A DNA stretch of 64,000 bases from assembly GCA_041920465.1 (NCBI GenBank), contig JBHGXW010000017.1, forward strand, positions 1-64,000. Reading direction: 5' to 3'. Numbering within the stretch: the first letter of the stretch is position 1; the number at the start of each line of letters is the position of its first letter. The DNA comes from Brevibacillus_H sp041920465. GTDB lineage: Bacteria > Bacillota > Bacilli > Brevibacillales > Brevibacillaceae. Below, piece by piece: positions 33,305 to 42,083 of this stretch. Both the position numbers and the translations under genes were made by a program. The notes under the pieces are model-generated. The model worked only from the letters and a program-made list of their open reading frames with translations, was not told the DNA's origin and made no database searches.

Positions 33305-34042
33305 TTAAAATTCATAAACAACGTTCACTCTTGCTTCAACTTTCAACTGTCCGGCAGAAATTTCCGTACGTGGAGCAGACGGTGCTTCCGCTGCAGATTT
33401 GTACATAAACTCTCTCATCAAGACGGGAGGATTGTATGCTCCAGCTTGGTTCATCATGATGACTCCCTTAATCTTTACGCCGGCCGCCTGTGCCATCGCT
33501 TCCGCTTTCGCTTTTGCATCGGCAATGGCAAGCTGCAGAGCTTTTCGCTCATACTCCGCCATTTTTTCACTGCCAAACTGGATTTGGTCAACCCGATTCA
33601 CCCCTGCCGCCGACAGCTGGTCCAAAAGATCGCCGATTTGATCCAGTTGGCGGTAAGTGATGCGGATCATATTCTGCACCAAATATCCTGTCAATTGCTG
33701 TCCCTGTTTGTCGCTATAGGTATATTGGGGATACGTATTGAACTGGACAGTCTGTACGTCTTGATCTTTTATGCCTGCCTTTTGGATCGCCGCTTTCACC
33801 GCTTGGAACGTTTTGGCGTTGGCACTGTGAGCTTCTGCTGCCGTTTTTGCTCGCGTCTCAACCCCCAACTGGATGTAGGCCACATCCGGTGTGACATTCA
33901 AACTTCCCTGTCCGGTTACTGAGATTACCTTCTTAGATTCAGCCGCATATACCAGGGAGTGCTTCATCGGCATGAAGCCTGTTGCTCCTGCCATCAACAG
34001 AGACGCAAGAACGGCTGCCAGTATCCATTTCCATTTTTTCAT
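33305..34042 (-). CDS. secreted SIMPL-domain (DUF541) protein
   Basis: The 245-residue protein has a signal peptide (KWKWILAAVLASLLMAGATG, cleavage probably after VYA near residue 33). A SIMPL/DUF541 domain follows: VISVTGQGSLNVTPDVAYIQLGV, later ALQLAIADAKAKAEAMAQAAG. Such proteins are exported and form oligomers; their function is poorly defined. The gene is monocistronic with GAGAGGA upstream. Confidence 0.85.
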   Translation of the reverse strand: MKKWKWILAAVLASLLMAGATGFMPMKHSLVYAAESKKVISVTGQGSLNVTPDVAYIQLGVETRAKTAAEAHSANAKTFQAVKAAIQKAGIKDQDVQTVQFNTYPQYTYSDKQGQQLTGYLVQNMIRITYRQLDQIGDLLDQLSAAGVNRVDQIQFGSEKMAEYERKALQLAIADAKAKAEAMAQAAGVKIKGVIMMNQAGAYNPPVLMREFMYKSAAEAPSAPRTEISAGQLKVEARVNVVYEF

Positions 34043-34132
34043 AAGCTGTTCATCCTCTCTTTTCCTTCCTCCCGTTAGACGAGAGAGACAGGAAAACGTT
34101 TCTACGAGGATAGTATGTCACATTCGCAGAAG

Positions 34133-34166
34133 AAAAAAGCCATGCCTCCAATTATTTGGAGCATGA
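34133..34166 (-). terminator. intrinsic terminator after the TPR gene
   Basis: CATGCTCCAAA / TTGGAGGCATG (one bulge) is followed by TTTTTT on the minus strand, 15 bp past the TPR gene. Confidence 0.8.
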
Positions 34167-34180
34167 CTCTTGTTGATGTT

Positions 34181-35128
34181 CTACCAAACCTTCCACCAAG
34201 GCTTCTTGTCGGCGTCGTGTTTCTCGTTGTCCTCTTTCTCTTGAACATGATCTTCCAGGAGTTCGGGCGGCAGTTGTTCCAGGAAACGGTTCACCACGTC
34301 CTTGTATTCTTTTCCCACATGCGGAAGCATCGCTTTGAGGACAGCAACAGCCCGCTGCTTCTGATCCGTGGCGATCAATGCATTGGCGTAGTTAAAACCG
34401 ACATACGGATATTCAAAAGTAGGTTTCCAGTACTGCTCGGCGAATTGAATCAGTTGGTAAACATACCCGGCTTGTCCCAGTTCGCCCGTTACATTCATGA
34501 CCGTCACTTCATTTTGCCCGCTTTTTTCGATCGCTTCTTTAAATTTTTCCATGGCGAGGAGCAGGTTGCCTTCCTTCAGAGCAAGACGGCCCATGATCAA
34601 CTGCGGACGCCACGCTCCCTCCTGCTGTCCGAAAATCTCCAGACGCTCCATTAATTCCTTCGTTTTGCCGTGCTCCACAAAATTGGCCACATACCAGTCC
34701 AGCCCGTTGTCTTGATTCGGATCTTTCACCAGCCCCGCTTCCAACAAACCGAATGCTTGCTCTTCATCACCTTCATAGGCAAATATTTTGGCAAGATTGG
34801 TGTAGGCGTTACCAGAATTGGGATAGTTTTGGATCACATAAGCCAAAATCTTTTTGGCATCTTCAAAATTCTTCGCCTGCATGTGCACGATCGCCTGAAA
34901 AATCAGGGCCGGTTCAATCGGTCCGTACAATTCCAAGAGGCGATCCGCCGCTTTTGCCGCATCTTCGGTGAATTCTTTTTGCAGCAGATCCGAGGCAAAT
35001 TGGCGAAGCATCTCTTTGTCGTTCCAGAACCTCTCCAAATTGTAAGAGATGATTTTCTCGCGGTACACTTCTCTGGGAAGCTCAACTCTTTGGCCGTGTT
35101 CATTGGTAAATTCAATAAAATCAGACAT
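34181..35128 (-). CDS. tetratricopeptide-repeat protein
   Basis: The 315-residue soluble protein is made of TPR-like helical repeats (about 45-260), for example YPNSGNAYTNLAKIFAYEGDEEQAFGLLEAGL and LALKEGNLLLAMEKFKEAIEKS. The charged tail is rich in Glu, Asp and Lys and ends in PWWKVW. It is a scaffold with unknown partners. It is probably co-transcribed with the hypothetical gene at 35206-35583, 77 bp upstream. Confidence 0.75.
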   Translation of the reverse strand: MSDFIEFTNEHGQRVELPREVYREKIISYNLERFWNDKEMLRQFASDLLQKEFTEDAAKAADRLLELYGPIEPALIFQAIVHMQAKNFEDAKKILAYVIQNYPNSGNAYTNLAKIFAYEGDEEQAFGLLEAGLVKDPNQDNGLDWYVANFVEHGKTKELMERLEIFGQQEGAWRPQLIMGRLALKEGNLLLAMEKFKEAIEKSGQNEVTVMNVTGELGQAGYVYQLIQFAEQYWKPTFEYPYVGFNYANALIATDQKQRAVAVLKAMLPHVGKEYKDVVNRFLEQLPPELLEDHVQEKEDNEKHDADKKPWWKVW

Positions 35129-35205
35129 AGGGGACCTCTCTTTCTTCCAAAGACTGCATGTCTATTCTTCCCATATTCGAGAAGTGCGGCGCAAATCCCT
35201 TCGTT

Positions 35206-35583
35206 TTATATCCATGCTTTGATGTTCACTTTGCGAATAAATTCCTCGGCCGACTCTTTGACGACACTGTCATTTCTCTCATCGTTCTCGTCCGTCATCC
35301 CCATCAATTGGCGAAAAAGCGCCTCGTTGCGCGTTGCCAAGGCGAAATCAAGCAGAGCCTCGCGTTGAATTTTTTCTGCCTCTTCTTCAAGCAGGCTTTC
35401 CTCTGTGGCGATGTCCGCCTCCACAATTTGAAAGTGTTTATCGATACGCGGTACACGAATGATCCATTCAAATGCACTGTCGGGATTTCGGTCGCGTCCA
35501 ATGATGTACGCATGTTCTCCGATCGGCATGTTTTGCTCAAAGGAGTCGCCGATGATAATGACACGTTGCCCAAGTTTGAACAT
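35206..35583 (-). CDS. hypothetical protein
   Basis: The protein of about 125 residues begins with a small beta-barrel-like region (FKLGQRVIIIGDSFEQNMPIGEHAYIIG, as in KOW/SH3-like folds binding nucleic acid or protein) followed by an acidic helical tail. Family not recognised. I start at the ATG at 35583, nine bases after AAAGGAGG; the TTG three codons earlier lies within that ribosome site. Confidence 0.6.
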   Translation of the reverse strand: MFKLGQRVIIIGDSFEQNMPIGEHAYIIGRDRNPDSAFEWIIRVPRIDKHFQIVEADIATEESLLEEEAEKIQREALLDFALATRNEALFRQLMGMTDENDERNDSVVKESAEEFIRKVNIKAWI

Positions 35584-35707
35584 GAATGCCAACCTCCTTT
35601 ACGAAACACATTGTATACATATGATACTCACTAGAAACCTTGTTGGGAAGCAAAAAATCAGCTAAACTTCATTACGAGGAAGATGTAGACGAGGTGAAGG
35701 TTAACCC

Positions 35708-36130
35708 ATGAGTTCATGGTTCTCTTTGTTTATCGTGTTTTGGACGTTTGTTTTGTTTGGGCTGCTTGCGATCGGCGGATACTTCATGTTTCGCAAGTTT
35801 CTGAAGTCGATGCCTAAGCAGGATGGCAAATCTGAGCTTGACTGGCAGGATCATTATATCAACTCGACCCGCTTTATGTGGACGGACGAAACGCTCGCTT
35901 TCCTCAATGAACTGGTTGAGCCTGTTCCGCAACTCTTTCGTGACGTAGCCCGCCGTTCCATCGCCGCGCGCATTGGGCAATTGGCCCTGGAGGAAAAGGC
36001 TGAGCGGATTACCCAAGATTTAATCATAAAAGGCTATATTCTAGCAACTCCGAAGCGGGACCATAAATGGCTGGTAGCCCACCTGAAAGAAAAAGAGATT
36101 GAACTTGCTCCCTACGAGCAATATTTGTGA
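35708..36130 (+). CDS. DUF2621 membrane protein (YneK-like)
   Basis: The 140-residue protein has one N-terminal membrane segment (about 7-28, ending GGYFMFRKFLKSMPKQDGKS) and a cytosolic helical domain containing LDWQDHYINSTRFMWTDETLAFLNEL. This pattern matches the DUF2621 family of Bacillales, whose function is not known. Confidence 0.75.
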   Translation: MSSWFSLFIVFWTFVLFGLLAIGGYFMFRKFLKSMPKQDGKSELDWQDHYINSTRFMWTDETLAFLNELVEPVPQLFRDVARRSIAARIGQLALEEKAERITQDLIIKGYILATPKRDHKWLVAHLKEKEIELAPYEQYL

Positions 36131-36176
36131 GAAAACTCAATGGTACACGCTGGAAATGGATGGATGCTCATGGACA

Positions 36177-36746
36177 TCATCCTCTCGCCGTTTCTTTTTT
36201 CGCATCTTTTCCCGATACTCCGCCGGAAACCAAAAAGGCCATCACATCGGCGCTGTCCGCATGCATGATTTCTACCTGATCACGCGGAAAGATGAGCAGA
36301 TTGCCTGCAAAGTTATAAGATTGCGGAAAATAGACAGCCACGTGGTCTTCCATCCCGTACGCTTCCAGCGAATCACGTGTAATAAAACCGATCGCCTTGG
36401 CCGAGCCTTCCGGTGTGAGTTTGACCAGGACTGGCCGGTCGAAGCTTTTTTTCTCGCCGACAAAGGCACCGATCAAATCTTTGATTGATGTGTAGAGCAG
36501 CTTGATAAACGGCATATGGCCAAACAGTTTATCTATCAGTGAGAGAATTCCTCTGGTTAACACGTTGGAGGCAAGAAACCCGATAACCACGATACCCGCA
36601 ATGGTCAAAACAAATCCTACGCCGGGTATCCCGATTCTTAACCAGCCGTCAACAGTGACAAATACCTTGTACAACACATACAGGGTTACCGCCAGCGGTA
36701 TGGTAAACAGCAATCCTTCAAAAAAATAGGTGGCAATCCGTTTCAC
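36177..36746 (-). CDS. DUF502 membrane protein
   Basis: The 189-residue protein has two membrane segments (about 8-30 and 45-68), with LLFTIPLAVTLYVLYKVF at the start, and a soluble C-terminal half containing VAVYFPQSYNFAGNLLIFPRDQVE. That is the DUF502 pattern. The family is common in bacteria and plants; the biochemical role is unclear. Confidence 0.85.
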   Translation of the reverse strand: MKRIATYFFEGLLFTIPLAVTLYVLYKVFVTVDGWLRIGIPGVGFVLTIAGIVVIGFLASNVLTRGILSLIDKLFGHMPFIKLLYTSIKDLIGAFVGEKKSFDRPVLVKLTPEGSAKAIGFITRDSLEAYGMEDHVAVYFPQSYNFAGNLLIFPRDQVEIMHADSADVMAFLVSGGVSGKDAKKETARG

Positions 36747-36923
36747 TTGATCTATTTCCTCCCTTGGCTACTTCTTTTTCCATTTTATCTTTTCCATTGA
36801 CTGATGCAAGCATAACTGGTTCGTAAAGACGAAAGGCTGCTCTTATGCTATGATGAAAGAAACCTGCTCATATATCATCATATAGAATAATGTAGCGGAA
36901 GGGTAAGGAGGACGAAAAATCAA

Positions 36924-37760
36924 ATGGTTACGACCAACCTCATTGTAACACCAGACTGGTTATATGCTCATCTTGATGATCCGCACGTTGCCGTGATTGA
37001 TTGTCGATTCGTGCTGGGAAATCCCGATCAAGGCAGACTTGCCTATGAATCAGGGCATATTCCGGGTGCGCTGTACATGGATTTGGAACGAGATCTTTCC
37101 GCACCGAAGCAAGAGCACGGCGGACGCCATCCGCTGCCATCCGTAGAGGCGATGACGAAGCTCTTCTCCCGGGCAGGCATTGATGAACAGGTAACCGTTG
37201 TGGCTTACGATGATCAGGACATGGCCATGGCAGCCAGGCTCTGGTGGATGCTGCGCTATCTCGGGCACGAAAAGGTTGTTGTGTTGGATGGGGGATTTGC
37301 CGGCTGGCAGAAAGCGGGTTACCCCTACATGTCAGAAGTGATTCCGCGTGACCCAAGAACTTTCACGCCGCGTGCGCAATCCCAGATGCTGGTTCAACTT
37401 GATGAGGTGCTCGCTCGTGATAAAGATACGGTCCTGATCGATTCCCGGGCGAAGGAACGCTACCTTGGCGAAGTGGAAACGATCGATCCCAAGGCGGGCC
37501 ACATCCCGGGCGCCGTCAACTACTTCTTCAAGGAAAATCTGGCTGCCGACGGTACTCTTCTGCCTGCCTCCGCTTTGCAGGAGCGTTTCATCCGATTGAA
37601 CCAAGCGCCGGAAGTAATCGTCTACTGCGGTTCAGGTGTGACTGCCTGCGTCAATCTGCTTGCCTTGCATCAGGCGGGGCGGACAGACGCCAAGCTGTAT
37701 CTGGGCAGTTGGAGCGATTACTGCACGTATGATTTGCCTGTAGCCAAGAAAGAAGAATGA
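36924..37760 (+). CDS. rhodanese-type sulfurtransferase (thiosulfate/3-mercaptopyruvate)
   Basis: This 278-residue two-domain rhodanese has an inactive N-terminal domain (VIDCRFVLGNPDQGRLAYESGHIPGALYMDL) and an active C-terminal one with nucleophile Cys in VIVYCGSGVTACVN near residue 235. The loop CGSGVTA is that of 3-mercaptopyruvate-type enzymes in many bacteria; the donor cannot be settled by sequence. It overlaps the following DUF817 gene by 4 bp. Confidence 0.9.
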   Translation: MVTTNLIVTPDWLYAHLDDPHVAVIDCRFVLGNPDQGRLAYESGHIPGALYMDLERDLSAPKQEHGGRHPLPSVEAMTKLFSRAGIDEQVTVVAYDDQDMAMAARLWWMLRYLGHEKVVVLDGGFAGWQKAGYPYMSEVIPRDPRTFTPRAQSQMLVQLDEVLARDKDTVLIDSRAKERYLGEVETIDPKAGHIPGAVNYFFKENLAADGTLLPASALQERFIRLNQAPEVIVYCGSGVTACVNLLALHQAGRTDAKLYLGSWSDYCTYDLPVAKKEE

Positions 37761-38551
37761 AGCGCTCCATCCTCTTTCTGCTTCACTTTGGTTACCAGCA
37801 GGCGCTATCTTGTATCTTTCCGGCCTTTATCTTCATTTTGCTGGGGATTTCGCATGTGATCATCATCCCCGGTTTGCCGCGGTATGACTTTTTGCTCTTG
37901 GCATGCCTCGCCATTCAGGCTTTGATGGTATGGACCAAGCTGGAAACGATTGACGAGTTGAAGGTGATCACACTGTTTCACCTGATCGGGTTAGCCCTGG
38001 AAATATTCAAGGTGCAAATGGGGTCATGGGCTTATCCGGAGGAAGCGTACACCAAGGTGTTGGGCGTCCCGTTGTACAGCGGTTTTATGTATGCAAGCGT
38101 CGCCAGCTATCTTTGCCAGGCATGGCGCAGACTTGACATTACTCTCACCGGTTGGCCGCATTACCTGATCACCGTGCCGCTTGGCGCATCCATCTACCTG
38201 AACTTTTTTCTCCATCACTTTTGGCTGGATGTCCGCTGGTATCTCACATTTCTTATCTTCGCCGGATTTTGGCGGACGCGGGTTTATTATCGTGTGAATC
38301 ACCAGCAACACATGATGCCGTTGTGGCTGTCGTTTGTTTTCATTGGCTTTTTCATCTGGCTGGCGGAAAATATCGCTACCCTGCTCGGAGCCTGGCAGTA
38401 CCCCAATCAACAGCACGGCTGGCATATGGTCAGTGTAAGCAAGATCAGTTCCTGGTTCCTGCTGGTCATCGTCAGCTTCATCATTGTGGTTCAGTTAAAG
38501 CACGTGAAAGAAAATCTAAAGACACAAGATCGCCCCCCTACCTTGCAATAG
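37757..38551 (+). CDS. DUF817 membrane protein (YoaT-like)
   Basis: The 264-residue protein has about seven to eight membrane segments and the DUF817 signature EIFKVQMGSWAYPEEAYTKVLGVPLYSGFMYASV. Function unknown. ATGA overlap couples it to the sulfurtransferase, an association that may mean sulfur-related membrane chemistry; this is inference. Confidence 0.85.
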   Translation: MKRSILFLLHFGYQQALSCIFPAFIFILLGISHVIIIPGLPRYDFLLLACLAIQALMVWTKLETIDELKVITLFHLIGLALEIFKVQMGSWAYPEEAYTKVLGVPLYSGFMYASVASYLCQAWRRLDITLTGWPHYLITVPLGASIYLNFFLHHFWLDVRWYLTFLIFAGFWRTRVYYRVNHQQHMMPLWLSFVFIGFFIWLAENIATLLGAWQYPNQQHGWHMVSVSKISSWFLLVIVSFIIVVQLKHVKENLKTQDRPPTLQ

Positions 38552-38565
38552 GGCGGGCGTTTTTG
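38531..38565 (+). terminator. intrinsic terminator
   Basis: CGCCCCCCTA / TAGGGCGGGCG (one bulge) is followed by TTTTT on the plus strand. It overlaps the last codons of the DUF817 gene. Confidence 0.75.
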
Positions 38566-38601
38566 TTGGTTCGGATTTTTAGCCTAACGAATAGGCAATG
38601 T

Positions 38602-40206
38602 TTACACCGTTGCGGTTTTAAGCCCGAGAGAGCTTTCATAAAACTGAATGGAAGAGTATTTCTCTTGCGCCATGCGAAGCTGGTACTCGCTCTCGAACAG
38701 CATCACCAATCGGCCGTAGCGGTCCCGCACCGTTTGGCTGCGTTGGGCAAGCGTATCGAGAGTTGCCTTATCGCCGTCAATCCATCGGGCGATCTGGTAC
38801 GGCATGCGCTGCAGCGTGATGTCGACACCATACTCGGCTTTCAAGCGGTACTCCAATACCTCGAACTGAAGAATACCTACAACTCCCAAGATCAATTCAT
38901 CCAGCGGATAGGTGCGGAACAATTGTACTGTACCTTCTTCCGTCAGCTGCATGATTCCTTTTTGGAACTGCTTGTGCTTCATCGCGTCTTTTACCGTTAC
39001 CTTGGAGAAAAACTCCGGCGAGAAGTGCGGCATCTCTTCAAACTCGAACGGCTCTCCCAGACAAAGCGTGTCGCCGATTTGGAAAATCCCCGGATCGTAC
39101 AGCCCGATTACGTCGCCGGCAAATGACTCCTCGACGATGGCCCTGTCCTGCGCCATAAACTGCATCGGCTGAGCCAGCTTAATCTCTTTGTTGAGGCGTA
39201 CGTGTTTGACAGACATTCCGCGTTCGAAACGGCCGGAGCAGACACGCAGGAAAGCCACACGGTCGCGGTGCGCCGGGTTCATGTTGGCTTGAATCTTGAA
39301 GATGAATCCGGAGAACGGACGGGAATACGGATCGATCAGGCCGATGCTGCTCTTCTTCGGTGACGGCGGCGGTGCCATGGTCAGGAAGTTGTCGAGGAAG
39401 GTTTGTACCCCGAAGTTGTTGATCGCGCTGCCGAAAAATACGGGAGTAAGCTCCCCTTTGGCAATCAGTTCCGGATTGAACTCGTCACCGGCAACATCCA
39501 ACAAGGACACCTCGTCCTGCAATTGCTGCCACAGCTCCTGGCCTACGCGCTCCCCAATCAGCGGGTCATCGGCGCCGGTTACTTCGACGAACTTGATCTC
39601 TTTGTGGTCGCTTCCTTCTTCATACAGCTCCACCCGTGATTTATGGCGGTCGTATACTCCGCAGAAATGGCTGCCCATGCCGATTGGCCAGTTCATCGGG
39701 TAGGAACGGATGCCAAGCACGTTTTCAATCTCTTCCAAGAGCGCGAAAGTCTCCTTGCCGTGGCGGTCCAATTTGTTGACAAAGGTAAAGATTGGAATCC
39801 CGCGCATCCGGCATACTTTGAACAGCTTAATGGTTTGCGCCTCTACCCCTTTGGCCACGTCGATTATCATCACCGCGGCATCGGCTGCCGTCAGTGTACG
39901 GTACGTGTCTTCACTGAAATCCTCGTGACCCGGTGTATCCAGGATATTAATATGGTGACCGTTATAAATAAAATCCATGGCACTTGAGGTAACGGAAATT
40001 CCGCGCTTTTTCTCGATTTCCATCCAGTCGGAAGTGGCGTGTTTGGAATTTTTGCGTCCTTTAACCATTCCCGCTTCACGAATGGCTCCGCCGAAGTAGA
40101 GAAGCTTTTCCGTCATGGTCGTTTTGCCCGCGTCCGGGTGGGAAATGATAGCGAATGTGCGGCGTTTCGCAATTTCTTTTTCCCATTGAGGATTTGTTTG
40201 ACTCAT
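38602..40206 (-). CDS. prfC: peptide chain release factor 3
   Basis: The 534-residue translational GTPase recycles RF1/RF2 after termination. G-motifs are HPDAGKTTMTEKLL (G1), DTPGHEDFSEDTYRTL (G3) and FVNKLDR (G4), with EF-Tu-like domains II and III after residue 290. GGAGAA precedes the ATG. The length fits bacterial RF3. Confidence 0.95.
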   Translation of the reverse strand: MSQTNPQWEKEIAKRRTFAIISHPDAGKTTMTEKLLYFGGAIREAGMVKGRKNSKHATSDWMEIEKKRGISVTSSAMDFIYNGHHINILDTPGHEDFSEDTYRTLTAADAAVMIIDVAKGVEAQTIKLFKVCRMRGIPIFTFVNKLDRHGKETFALLEEIENVLGIRSYPMNWPIGMGSHFCGVYDRHKSRVELYEEGSDHKEIKFVEVTGADDPLIGERVGQELWQQLQDEVSLLDVAGDEFNPELIAKGELTPVFFGSAINNFGVQTFLDNFLTMAPPPSPKKSSIGLIDPYSRPFSGFIFKIQANMNPAHRDRVAFLRVCSGRFERGMSVKHVRLNKEIKLAQPMQFMAQDRAIVEESFAGDVIGLYDPGIFQIGDTLCLGEPFEFEEMPHFSPEFFSKVTVKDAMKHKQFQKGIMQLTEEGTVQLFRTYPLDELILGVVGILQFEVLEYRLKAEYGVDITLQRMPYQIARWIDGDKATLDTLAQRSQTVRDRYGRLVMLFESEYQLRMAQEKYSSIQFYESSLGLKTATV

Positions 40207-40343
40207 ATCAATTCTCCTATGATGGTAGTCTCATAATGATTCATCAGTACGATTATACAGAGATTCACGTGCGGACGAAAGCAGAAACAGCTATAATCAT
40301 TTTAAGTAAAAAAATTTTGATTAAAAATTGAAGGAGGCATCTG

Positions 40344-41864
40344 ATGACGACCTCAGCAGCAGAAAAACAGATTGAACGGTTTCGTTCACTTGTCAAAAGA
40401 ATCACCAGCTACAACCAAGCCTTGGCCGTACTTCATTGGGACATGCGGACACAAGCGCCGCGCAAAGGATTGGATGCCCGCTCCGATGTGATCGGTGCGC
40501 TTTCCGGCGACGTGTTCAAATTGTCTACCTCCAGGGAAATGGAAGAGTATTTGGCAGCGCTAAGCGAGCCTGGTACATACGCAACACTTGATCCGATTAC
40601 CGCGGCAACCGTGCGGGAGTGCAAGAAAGAGTTTGAGCGCAGCAAGAAGCTCCCGGTAGAAAAGTATCAAGAGTTCGTCGTTCTGACCACCCAGGCAGAA
40701 ACCGTCTGGGAAGACGCCCGCAAACACAACGACTTCGCCAGCTTCCGCCCGTATCTGGAGAAAATCGTGAAGCTGCAGTTGGAATTCATCGACTACTGGG
40801 GCCACAACGGCATCAAGTACGATACTCTGCTTGACTTGTACGAACCGGGCATGACCACGGCACAATTGGACCAGATGTTCTCGGTGCTGCGCGAAAAAAC
40901 CGTTCCGCTCGTAGCCGCCATTGCCGAGTCTCCCAACAAACCGGACACCAGCTTCCTGACCAAACACTTCCCAATTCCCGACCAGGATGCCTTCAGCCGC
41001 TTTGTCCTGGAGCGAATCGGCTATGATTTCCAAGCCGGACGTTTGGACAAAAGCGCCCATCCGTTCGCAACCAGCTTTGCTCCGGGTGATGTCCGGATCA
41101 CTACCCGTTTTGATCCGAACGATTTCCGTGTCGCCTTGTGGAGCTGCATTCACGAAGCGGGTCACGCGATTTATGAACAAAATATTTCCGGCGACCTGTT
41201 CGGCACTCCGCTGTGTGACGGTACATCGATGGGTATCCACGAATCCCAATCCCGCTTCTGGGAAAACATGGTGGGAAGAAGCCTTTCGTTCTGGAAACAC
41301 TTCTATCCCGATTTGCTCAAAGCATTCCCTGCCCAGTTTGAAGGGGTAAGCGCCGTTCAATTCTGGCGTGCCGTAAACGAAATGACGCCTTCGCTGATTC
41401 GCGTCGAAGCGGATGAACTCACCTACAACCTGCACATCATGATCCGCTACGAGATTGAAAAAAGCCTGATCAACCAGACGATGGAAGTGGCCGATTTGCC
41501 AACCATCTGGAACGAAAAAATGAAAGAATACCTTGGAATCGTGCCTCCTAACGACGCGGATGGCGTATTGCAGGATGTTCATTGGGCAGGCGGAAGCTTC
41601 GGTTACTTCCCAACCTATTCACTGGGCAACGTCTATGCCGCCCAATTCGCCCATACCATGCGCAAAGAACTGACCAATTACGACGAGCTGATCGAGTCCG
41701 GCGACTTCGCCCCCATCCGCGGCTGGCTGAAAGATAAAATTCACCAGTACGGCAAAATGAAGTCACCCGGCGAACTCGTTCAAGAAGTAACGGGCGAATC
41801 AGTAAATGCCACCTATCTGGTCAACTACCTGGAGCAAAAGGCGAAAGAGGTATATCAGCTGTAA
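40344..41864 (+). CDS. M32-family metallocarboxypeptidase (thermostable carboxypeptidase Taq type)
   Basis: This 506-residue, mainly helical enzyme has the zinc motif HEAGHAIYEQ near residue 270, the M32-specific DGTSMGIHESQSRFWEN, and the C-terminal NVYAAQF. It removes C-terminal residues from peptides in the cytosol. GAAGGAGG precedes the ATG. It is single, ending in a strong terminator. Confidence 0.93.
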   Translation: MTTSAAEKQIERFRSLVKRITSYNQALAVLHWDMRTQAPRKGLDARSDVIGALSGDVFKLSTSREMEEYLAALSEPGTYATLDPITAATVRECKKEFERSKKLPVEKYQEFVVLTTQAETVWEDARKHNDFASFRPYLEKIVKLQLEFIDYWGHNGIKYDTLLDLYEPGMTTAQLDQMFSVLREKTVPLVAAIAESPNKPDTSFLTKHFPIPDQDAFSRFVLERIGYDFQAGRLDKSAHPFATSFAPGDVRITTRFDPNDFRVALWSCIHEAGHAIYEQNISGDLFGTPLCDGTSMGIHESQSRFWENMVGRSLSFWKHFYPDLLKAFPAQFEGVSAVQFWRAVNEMTPSLIRVEADELTYNLHIMIRYEIEKSLINQTMEVADLPTIWNEKMKEYLGIVPPNDADGVLQDVHWAGGSFGYFPTYSLGNVYAAQFAHTMRKELTNYDELIESGDFAPIRGWLKDKIHQYGKMKSPGELVQEVTGESVNATYLVNYLEQKAKEVYQL

Positions 41865-41869
41865 AGCCC

Positions 41870-41912
41870 AAAAAAAGGCCGCATCCTTTTCATGAAGGAT
41901 ACGGCCTTTCGC
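41870..41912. terminator. intrinsic terminator
   Basis: AAAGGCCG ... CGGCCTTT with inner ATCCTT/AAGGAT pairing. It lies between the carboxypeptidase and the convergent mini-gene, with T/A runs on both sides. Confidence 0.8.
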
Positions 41913-41928
41913 TTTTTCAAATGCTCAA

Positions 41929-42009
41929 TTAGTTTTCTGTACCGACGATCACAAGAAGGATGAACAGAACTAACACCAGCACAAATTCATCGTTGAATAT
42001 GTTTGACAC
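41929..42009 (-). CDS. YjcZ-family sporulation-type mini-protein
   Basis: A 26-residue peptide reads MSNIFNDEF followed by VLVLVLFILLVIVGTEN. The hydrophobic LVLFILLVIVG core is the hallmark of the YjcZ/SscA-like family of tiny Bacillales spore proteins. The start is GTG with GGAGGG seven bases upstream. It is too short for normal gene calling. A second member lies at 47934-48032. Confidence 0.8.
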   Translation of the reverse strand: MSNIFNDEFVLVLVLFILLVIVGTEN

Positions 42010-42083
42010 AAGCTTTCCCTCCTTTACTTTTGTTACGCTTGCATTCTATTCAAGGAGGCATAGTCTTTGTGTTAGAGGTTCAC

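Noticed and set aside
38152..39126. 324-codon plus-strand frame spanning the end of the DUF817 gene and the 3' part of prfC
   Set aside because: It crosses a terminator and is antisense to the conserved RF3 coding region; composition is shadow-like.
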